A stretch of DNA of 50,148 nucleotides from CAZUMW01 sp964621615 (GTDB taxonomy: Bacteria; Desulfobacterota; WTBG01; CAIYCZ01; CAIRTM01), in the NCBI GenBank assembly GCA_964621615.1, contig CAZUMW010000034.1, forward strand, positions 1-50,148, read 5' to 3'. Shown here piece by piece: positions 45,807-50,148 of this stretch (position 1 is its first letter; each line of letters starts with the position of its first letter). Position numbers and translations under genes: made by a program. The notes beneath the pieces were generated by a model. The model saw only the letters and a program-made list of their open reading frames with translations, searched no databases and was not told the origin of the DNA.

Positions 45807-46133
45807 TTAAGCGACCAGCATTTCATGGAGGATGCTTTTCAACTGTCTGATATAGTCAGAATCAAGGGCACCCTCCTTTTTAATGAGACGCTGCTTATCG
45901 ATGGTTCGGATCTGGTCCGGGGCGATTGCCCCTTTCTTCCGCTTGAAAACAATATTAACACCCCACGGATAATCCCTGGGTGATGTTGTCATGGGAGCAA
46001 TCTGTACCGTCCGGAGATGTTTGTTCATCTCGTCCGGAGAAATAACGACACAGGGCCGCGTTTTCTGTATCTCCGAGCCGATTGTCGGATCAAGATTAAC
46101 AAGATAAATGTCGTACTGCTTTACCTTCACCAC
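45807..46133 (-). CDS. mazF: MazF/PemK-type toxin
   Basis: This 108-residue endoribonuclease-type toxin cuts mRNA at short sequences. It has the opening QYDIYLVNLDPTIGSEIQKTRPCVVIS, including the GSE-KTRPxVV core, the VQIAPMTTS strand and the GAIAPDQIRTIDKQRL segment. The start is one of two consecutive GTG codons (46131 or 46128), which overlap the stop codon of the antitoxin gene. The length is normal. An unrelated frame on the opposite strand is a shadow. Confidence 0.9.
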   Translation of the reverse strand: MVKVKQYDIYLVNLDPTIGSEIQKTRPCVVISPDEMNKHLRTVQIAPMTTSPRDYPWGVNIVFKRKKGAIAPDQIRTIDKQRLIKKEGALDSDYIRQLKSILHEMLVA

Positions 46134-46297
46134 TCAAGCTCTGCGTCATCATCCAGAACATCGGGGATTAGCAATTGATCATCACCACGTTCATGCATTT
46201 CCTTTGCCGCCAAATCCCACCGTTCACGGGGTTTACTTTTGAGCGGTTTCAAGATGATTGTATCATCCTGCACAATCAGATCGATCCGATTCTCCAT
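46127..46297 (-). CDS. mazE: Short MazE-type antitoxin, N-terminal half apparently missing
   Basis: A 56-residue frame begins at the ATG at 46297 (MENRIDLIVQDDTIILKP) and ends LLIPDVLDDDAELEW, overlapping mazF. The acidic C-terminus fits the toxin-binding tail of MazE. The N-terminal AbrB-like half (about 25-30 residues, with a WGNSL-type strand) is not seen. Upstream in frame there are 18 codons without a start codon, then a TAA. There is no Shine-Dalgarno sequence. It may be a truncated antitoxin or a decayed gene. Confidence 0.6.
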   Translation of the reverse strand: MENRIDLIVQDDTIILKPLKSKPRERWDLAAKEMHERGDDQLLIPDVLDDDAELEW

Positions 46298-46454
46298 ATG
46301 ACACCGGTTGAGTGTTTTTGAGTCTGTTCCCCCGAGATTCCTACCCTCCTCATATTACATAAGTTACTGAATTGCTTTTTATTTATTTTTGCAGATTGTG
46401 GAAACAGTTTTTCACACCGATTCTCACACTAACCTTTGGGTTCAAAATCAGGGC

Positions 46455-46715
46455 TCATGCGGCCAAAATATCCCAGCCGGGAAAAACCAGCACGGCCGGA
46501 TGGCACTTCAGTGCCCTAGCGATTACCTTGGAGCGCTCAACGCCTAAGGATATGTGATTGTTTTCAATGCCGGAGATGGTTGCCTGAGGAATGCCGGTAA
46601 TCTTTGCGAGTTGGTTTTGACTGAGCTCCTGTAACTCCCGCATAATGCGAACAGACTCTCCGACCGAAACATCGATGCGTTTTTTCGCCTTTTTGTAGTC
46701 TTTTTTATTAAGCAT
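46455..46715 (-). CDS. higA: HigA-type HTH antitoxin
   Basis: An 86-residue XRE-type antitoxin: the HTH reads LSQNQLAKITGIPQATISGIENNHI (about 32-56), typical of HigA. It should bind the toxin encoded by the gene 2 bp upstream and repress the operon through the palindromic site. The order toxin then antitoxin is the usual one for higBA. The end of the gene is 158 bp from the short mazE. Confidence 0.88.
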   Translation of the reverse strand: MLNKKDYKKAKKRIDVSVGESVRIMRELQELSQNQLAKITGIPQATISGIENNHISLGVERSKVIARALKCHPAVLVFPGWDILAA

Positions 46716-46717
46716 GG

Positions 46718-46996
46718 TTATCTCCTGTAGTCATGAGGACTAATGTCTTCAACGGTAACGTATATTTCGTTTTTATTGACGCCGTAAATCACTCTGAATT
46801 GTACGTTCAGCCTCGATAATCTGTAGCCTTTCCATTTTCCTTTCAGCGCCTCATCCCGAAAACCCGAAATCAGCTTTAATCCCTGAGGGCCTGAAATGCG
46901 GACAATATCCTTCCATTTTTCGTATCGCTTCAGGATCTGCTCAGGCAGCTTTTTTATAACTTTAGTGATTCGGATATGTTCGTATATTTCCCACAT
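46718..46996 (-). CDS. higB: HigB/RelE-type toxin
   Basis: This 92-residue toxin has the RelE-fold pattern: helices LPEQILKRYEKWKDIV, then LISGFRDEALKGKWKGYRLSRL and FRVIYGV with a VEDISPHDYRR tail, as in HigB/YoeB-like ribosome-dependent mRNA interferases. It is followed 2 bp later by the HTH antitoxin. The promoter's -10 lies only about 7 nt upstream of the ATG and there is no Shine-Dalgarno sequence, so translation may be leaderless. Confidence 0.85.
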   Translation of the reverse strand: MWEIYEHIRITKVIKKLPEQILKRYEKWKDIVRISGPQGLKLISGFRDEALKGKWKGYRLSRLNVQFRVIYGVNKNEIYVTVEDISPHDYRR

Positions 46997-47031
46997 ACTA
47001 TATATGTAATATACTATTTATAGTATGTCAA
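46994..47031 (-). promoter_or_regulatory. higBA promoter with overlapping operator
   Basis: On the minus strand TTGACA (47031-47026) and TACATA (47008-47003) are separated by 17 bp. CATACTATA (46994-47002) and TATAGTATG (47019-47027) form a perfect 9-bp inverted repeat across it, with a third ATACTA at 47011. This is the standard layout for autorepression by a HigA dimer. Confidence 0.7.
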
Positions 47032-47122
47032 TGACCGATTGCACGGACAAAATAAAAATTTCTGGAATACAATACCATAAAATAAAGAACAGAATAACAA
47101 GCAGAGATTTGGGGGAAGAAAT

Positions 47123-47203
47123 TGGTGCCGGTGGTGAGACTCCCCGCAGTGTGTGCGGGACAGGCTGCCTCACAAGGGCGCGGGGCCCGAGGGACTGTGA
47201 GGG
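47123..47203 (-). repeat. Decayed copy of the tRNA-Leu 3' part, attachment-site-like
   Basis: It shares TGGTGCCGGTGGTGAGACTC (47123-47142) and CTCACAAGGGCGCG (47169-47182) with the fragment at 48075-48135. Between them 26 nt replace the 3 nt of the other copy, so the T-arm is interrupted. The anticodon-arm part is also decayed. It is best explained as an old attachment site. The rest of 47028-47458 holds no gene. Confidence 0.7.
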
Positions 47204-47329
47204 CAAACCGGTGTTTTGGGTAACCACTCGATATTCGGTCTTATTTTCCTATTCATTCGAAATTACTTCAAAAATAGTTGTTCATGTGGTGCAGTTTTGT
47301 TACATTTAGTTCCGTCTTGTTCACTCTTG

Positions 47330-47351
47330 TTTAGCACAAATTTAGCACAGC
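47330..47351 (+). repeat. 11-bp tandem repeat near the tRNA-Leu copy
   Basis: TTTAGCACAAA (47330-47340) is followed directly by TTTAGCACAGC (47341-47351). A comparable 11-bp tandem lies next to the other tRNA-Leu fragment at 48251. These might be integrase arm-binding sites. Confidence 0.4.
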
Positions 47352-47396
47352 ACCCATTACTGCATTACAACATATGCCATACATAAAAACAAAGTA

Positions 47397-47424
47397 TTGC
47401 TTTTTTATTATACATTTCTATAAT
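47397..47424 (+). promoter_or_regulatory. vapBC promoter
   Basis: TTGCTT (47397-47402) and a perfect TATAAT (47419-47424) are separated by 16 bp. The -10 ends 34 bp before the vapB start. Confidence 0.6.
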
Positions 47425-47458
47425 TGAAAGTAATGCTAAGTACAGGAGGTATTTCTTT

Positions 47459-47701
47459 ATGGGATTTGCAGCCAAAATCACATCCAAAGGACAGGTGACC
47501 ATTCCCAAAAAAATCAGGGATCATCTGGACTCAGAGATCGTCGAGTTTGAAATCGACAACAATGCGGTCGTTGTGCGGCCGGTTAAAAGTGTCGGCGGCA
47601 GCCTGAGTCGATTTGCTAAAACGAAAAAGCCGTTAAAAGAAATACGGGAACAGGTATGGAAGGAGATAGTAGATGAGCGAGGGAAAAACACTTCTTCCTG
47701 A
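47459..47701 (+). CDS. vapB: AbrB/VapB-type antitoxin
   Basis: An 80-residue antitoxin with an N-terminal SpoVT/AbrB swapped-hairpin: KITSKGQVTIPKKIRDHL, the key SKGQVTIPK core, then VEFEIDNNAVVVRPV. The C-terminal tail is charged and should bind the PIN toxin. AGGAGG lies 9 nt before the ATG. It overlaps vapC by 29 bp and probably represses its own promoter. Confidence 0.92.
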   Translation: MGFAAKITSKGQVTIPKKIRDHLDSEIVEFEIDNNAVVVRPVKSVGGSLSRFAKTKKPLKEIREQVWKEIVDERGKNTSS

Positions 47702-48071
47702 CACCAATGTCATTCTGCGTTATCTCCTGCAGGATGACGAAAATCAATACCAAAAAGCCTGCAGCATTTTTAATGAAATCCGCCAGGGCAATCGCGGCGC
47801 CATTATTCTTGAGAGTGTTCTGGTGGAGTGTGTTTATATATTGCTAAAGTTTTACAGCGTTCCCAGGAAGGATATCAGCAAGCAGCTGCAGGGGATTCTG
47901 CATTACAAGGGCATTGTTAACCCGGACAGGGATGCTCTGATAGCGGCTTTAAGGATTTTCGAAGGAACGAAGTTTGATACCGTTGACATAATCCTTTTCA
48001 CGAAAGCAAAGCACCAGGATATGGAAGCCTTCTCTTTTGACAGGGATTTGCAGAAGCTGTCAAAAAAATGA
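47673..48071 (+). CDS. vapC: VapC-type PIN-domain toxin
   Basis: A 132-residue PIN-domain endoribonuclease, usually acting on tRNA. The acidic Mg-binding residues are at LLPDTNVILRYLL, SVLVECVYILL, FDTVDIIL and FDRDLQKL. The first helix and the length are normal. The stop codon lies 3 nt before the CCA end of the tRNA-Leu fragment at 48075, so the gene reaches to the very edge of the repeat. Confidence 0.92.
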   Translation: MSEGKTLLPDTNVILRYLLQDDENQYQKACSIFNEIRQGNRGAIILESVLVECVYILLKFYSVPRKDISKQLQGILHYKGIVNPDRDALIAALRIFEGTKFDTVDIILFTKAKHQDMEAFSFDRDLQKLSKK

Positions 48072-48074
48072 AAA

Positions 48075-48135
48075 TGGTGCCGGTGGTGAGACTCGAACTC
48101 ACAAGGGCGCGAGGCCCGGGGGATTTTGAGTCCCC
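48075..48135 (-). repeat. 3' fragment of a tRNA-Leu(CAA) gene, likely attachment site
   Basis: On the minus strand it contains a complete anticodon arm (GGGGA-CTCAAAA-TCCCC, anticodon CAA), a long class II variable arm, a T-arm (GTGAG-TTCGAGT-CTCAC) and the acceptor 3' strand CACCGGC plus ACCA. The D-arm and the 5' acceptor strand (expected GCCGGTG) are missing, so it is not a functional tRNA. It lies 157 bp from an integrase gene, which fits an element integrated at the 3' end of a tRNA-Leu gene. Confidence 0.85.
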
Positions 48136-48250
48136 TGAAAGTACCTTCCCGCGACTTCCCTCTTTTTCAAATTAATGCGTGAAATCTCCTAAATACCTGC
48201 TATAATTGGACATATAGCGTCAGGCAATTTCCCATACTTTAATTTGCGAG

Positions 48251-48272
48251 GTGGGGAGAGAGTGGGGAGAGA
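48251..48272 (+). repeat. Perfect 11-bp tandem repeat before the integrase
   Basis: GTGGGGAGAGA occurs twice in tandem (48251-48261 and 48262-48272), just upstream of the integrase gene. It might be an arm-type integrase binding site, comparable with the 11-bp tandem at 47330. Confidence 0.5.
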
Positions 48273-48292
48273 AATCAACGGGGGATAATAAC

Positions 48293-49486
48293 ATGCCAGT
48301 AAAATGGAAACCATCAAAGTATCCGGGTGTGCGGTACTACTTCCACAAAACACGAAAACACGGCGTGCAGAAAGACCGGTATTTTGCAATCCGGTATCAG
48401 GCAAACGGCACACGACACGAAGAGGGGCTCGGCTGGGCCAGCGAAGGATGGAGCGCTGAGAAGGCATCCCATGAACTTGCCGAATTAAAGAAAGCACAAA
48501 CCACCGGCACGGGACCTTCTCGCCTGAAAGAAAAACGTGCCGCCGAAGAGAAAAGAAAAGAGCGCGAGAAAAAAGAACGGGAAAAGCTCGACAAGGAAAG
48601 CATTACTTTCGGTCAGTTTTTCTCGAACACTTATTACCCTGTTGCCAAAACAAGCAAAAAGCATGAAAGCTACACGAAAGAAAACCAGCATTTCGAACGC
48701 TGGATCAAACCGGTCATCGGCAAACTGCCGCTGCAAAAAATACAGCCGTTCCATATCGAGAAAATCAAAAAGAAAATGCTCGATGCCGAAAAATCACCGC
48801 GCATGGTTCAGTACGTGCTTGCTACCGTTCGCCAGGTATGGAACACAGCCAGGAATCACGGTATTGTTGTAGCCGATTCTCCGACAAAGCCGGTGAAGAT
48901 CCCCAAAATAGACAACAAGCGCTATCGTTTCCTGAATCGAAAAGAGGCGGAGGCACTCCTTGCAGATCTGCAAATGCGCGACATGAATACGTATCACATG
49001 GCGCTGCTTTCGCTTCACTGCGGGCTGCGTGCGGGGGAAATCTTCAATCTGAAATGGGGGCATGTAGACCGTGAGCGGGGAATGCTTTATATCGTAGATC
49101 CGAAAGGCGGCACTAACCGGACCGCTTACATGACAAAGCAGATAAAATTTATTTTTAAGCGCCTTATACCTCGGGAAAATGACGAATACGTGTTTCTCGA
49201 TGCAAAGGGGAATAAATACAAAGAAATACCCTATTCATTCCGGACAGCGGTAAAAGATTCGGGGCTGAACAACGGCGTAACCGATTCCCGCCAGAAAGTT
49301 GTCTTCCATACACTGCGGCACACATATGCGTCATGGCTCGCAGAAAGCGGCACAGATCTTTATACCATTAAGAATCTGCTGGGACACGGCAGTATTGTCA
49401 TGACAGAGCGCTATTCACATCTAAGCAGGGGCGCTCTTCAAAATGCCGTCAAAAAATTTGACAAAAGCAGCGGAACAACACGATAA
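48293..49486 (+). CDS. Tyrosine-type site-specific integrase
   Basis: This 397-residue integrase recombines an element at an attachment site. A helical, very Lys/Glu-rich stretch (65-100) follows the arm-binding-like N-terminus (VRYYFHKTRKHGVQKDRYF). Then come a core-binding SAM-like domain (105-190) and a catalytic domain with R246 (CGLRAGE), K271, H339 and R342 (HTLRH), H365 (LLGHGS) and nucleophile Y374. All catalytic residues are present. GGGGG lies 8 nt before the ATG; an upstream GTG frame begins in the tandem repeat and is less likely. The tRNA-Leu fragment next to it suggests its target. Confidence 0.95.
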   Translation: MPVKWKPSKYPGVRYYFHKTRKHGVQKDRYFAIRYQANGTRHEEGLGWASEGWSAEKASHELAELKKAQTTGTGPSRLKEKRAAEEKRKEREKKEREKLDKESITFGQFFSNTYYPVAKTSKKHESYTKENQHFERWIKPVIGKLPLQKIQPFHIEKIKKKMLDAEKSPRMVQYVLATVRQVWNTARNHGIVVADSPTKPVKIPKIDNKRYRFLNRKEAEALLADLQMRDMNTYHMALLSLHCGLRAGEIFNLKWGHVDRERGMLYIVDPKGGTNRTAYMTKQIKFIFKRLIPRENDEYVFLDAKGNKYKEIPYSFRTAVKDSGLNNGVTDSRQKVVFHTLRHTYASWLAESGTDLYTIKNLLGHGSIVMTERYSHLSRGALQNAVKKFDKSSGTTR

Positions 49487-49583
49487 GGTTTTTTAGACTT
49501 TCTTTTGTTCTGATTAAAAAAACGCCATCAGATCTACCTTCCTTTGTTTTAAGCCTATCAGGCACCGGCTAAACAACTTTATT

Positions 49584-49646
49584 TTGTGGATAAATTTATG
49601 GTACAGGGTTGTTTGTCCCAAAATGTTATGGTAGATAAATCCACAA
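49584..49646. repeat. Inverted TTGTGGAT / ATCCACAA sites
   Basis: TTGTGGAT (49584-49591) and ATCCACAA (49639-49646) face each other across 47 nt, just upstream of the lipoprotein start. TTGTGGATAAAT and its inverse GATAAATCCACAA resemble each other beyond the perfect 8 bp. This may be an operator or part of a structured leader. Confidence 0.35.
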
Positions 49647-49666
49647 TACACACGGCAGGCTGCTTT

Positions 49667-50140
49667 ATGCATAACATTTGCAAAAAATATATTTTTATTA
49701 TTCTTCTTGTACTGTCCTTTCTTTCTGCTTGCAGCAGCGCAGGAAACAATAATGATAAAATGGTTAAAAAATTTACCCGTTTTACTGATTCGCTGCTGCG
49801 AAACAATTATTCAGAAGCGCAACAGCTACTGACTGACATTGTAAAACAGGGGAATTTTCACAACGACGATATCCAACAAGTGGAAAGTCGGAACACACAA
49901 TTTCTGCGGTATTATTCCCAGAAAATACACGGATTTTTAGGAAAGCAACTGCGGGAAAACCTTGACAGATTCTTGCCTGACACAAAAGCCGATATTCATA
50001 ATCTCAACACCTATGAACTGAAATATCTGCGCGACACACTCATTTTGCAGGAACTTTCACAAAATATCTGCAAAAATGCGGATACTGATATAGAATGCTT
50101 AATCCCACCGAAAATGACCGCAAAATCCCATTCAAAATGA
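49667..50140 (+). CDS. Predicted lipoprotein, 3' end possibly altered by an insertion
   Basis: This 157-residue protein has a lipoprotein signal peptide ending in a lipobox (LSACSS) at residues 21-26. The mature part is helical and polar, with no domain I recognise. I chose the ATG at 49667 because earlier starts put extra residues before the signal peptide. The last 14 codons lie within the tandem repeat at 50099, which suggests that an insertion element truncated the original gene or supplied its end. Confidence 0.65.
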   Translation: MHNICKKYIFIILLVLSFLSACSSAGNNNDKMVKKFTRFTDSLLRNNYSEAQQLLTDIVKQGNFHNDDIQQVESRNTQFLRYYSQKIHGFLGKQLRENLDRFLPDTKADIHNLNTYELKYLRDTLILQELSQNICKNADTDIECLIPPKMTAKSHSK

Positions 50141-50148
50141 CCGCCAAA
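50099..50148. mobile_element. Tandem 23-bp repeats, possible insertion-sequence end
   Basis: Units 50099-50121 and 50122-50144 share AATCCCA and AAAATGACCGC at equal offsets (about 18 of 23 positions). Repeated units of this type occur at the termini of IS21-like elements. Any transposase would lie beyond the window, so the identity is unproven. Confidence 0.5.

Noticed and set aside
45636..45983. Plus-strand frame of 115 codons opposite mazF
   Set aside because: It lies largely antisense to mazF, has no domain, and no good ribosome binding site.
48075..48135. Functional tRNA-Leu gene
   Set aside because: The D-arm and 5' acceptor strand are missing, so it cannot form a mature tRNA.
1..50148. 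CRISPR array
   Set aside because: No regularly spaced short repeats with unique spacers were seen.

Overview
The window looks like chromosomal DNA of an anaerobic, GC-rich Gram-negative bacterium, most likely a member of the Desulfobacterota (former Deltaproteobacteria). That is an inference from gene content: a tungsten-type aldehyde:ferredoxin oxidoreductase with a MoaD-like partner, an ErcA-type iron alcohol dehydrogenase fused by overlap to a hybrid kinase, several PAS-rich sensor kinases, a DUF1302/DUF1329 outer-membrane pair, and a Wzz/BY-kinase-like exopolysaccharide protein. No 16S rRNA or other decisive taxonomic marker is present.

Layout. 1-756 has no convincing gene and holds two dispersed repeats, one bounded like a small non-autonomous transposable element (328-600). 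757-5763 carries an orphan radical SAM enzyme, a GtrA-family membrane protein, a small HTH regulator, a PocR-PAS histidine kinase and a short-chain dehydrogenase. 6005-8741 holds adk and uvrC, each with a recognisable sigma-70 promoter; uvrC appears leaderless. 8775-16238 holds a 561-residue protein I cannot assign, then a 1009-residue PAS/GAF kinase, its likely NtrC-type response regulator and a WYL regulator. 16271-19194 holds a TrmB-effector-like protein, an FmdB zinc ribbon, fliA and a SnoaL-like protein, all on the minus strand. 19449-28142 is metabolic and housekeeping: M24 peptidase, aldehyde:ferredoxin oxidoreductase plus MoaD-like protein, TrmH methyltransferase, metG, a secreted S10 carboxypeptidase and a YciO/TsaC protein.

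28212-34652 holds a Wzz/BY-kinase-like protein with a degenerate P-loop, a second radical SAM protein and a tightly overlapping four-gene ABC cluster of the GldA/GldF/GldG plus DUF4340 type. 35318-41264 holds the ErcA-like/hybrid-kinase pair behind a 21-bp perfect palindrome, a YkgJ-type protein and tex. 41265-44735 has an unusually AT-rich 650-bp leader with a good promoter and a possible 29-residue membrane peptide, then the DUF1302/DUF1329 pair ended by an intrinsic terminator.

From about 45.6 kb to the right edge the window becomes a visibly AT-richer accessory region. It contains three consecutive type II toxin-antitoxin modules (MazEF with a shortened antitoxin, HigBA, VapBC), two partial copies of the 3' part of a tRNA-Leu(CAA) gene, a tyrosine integrase, a lipoprotein, and tandem repeats at the very end that resemble an insertion-sequence terminus. 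The tRNA-Leu fragments flank vapBC almost exactly, suggesting successive integrations at the same tRNA-Leu gene; the intact tRNA gene is predicted to lie beyond the right edge on the minus strand.
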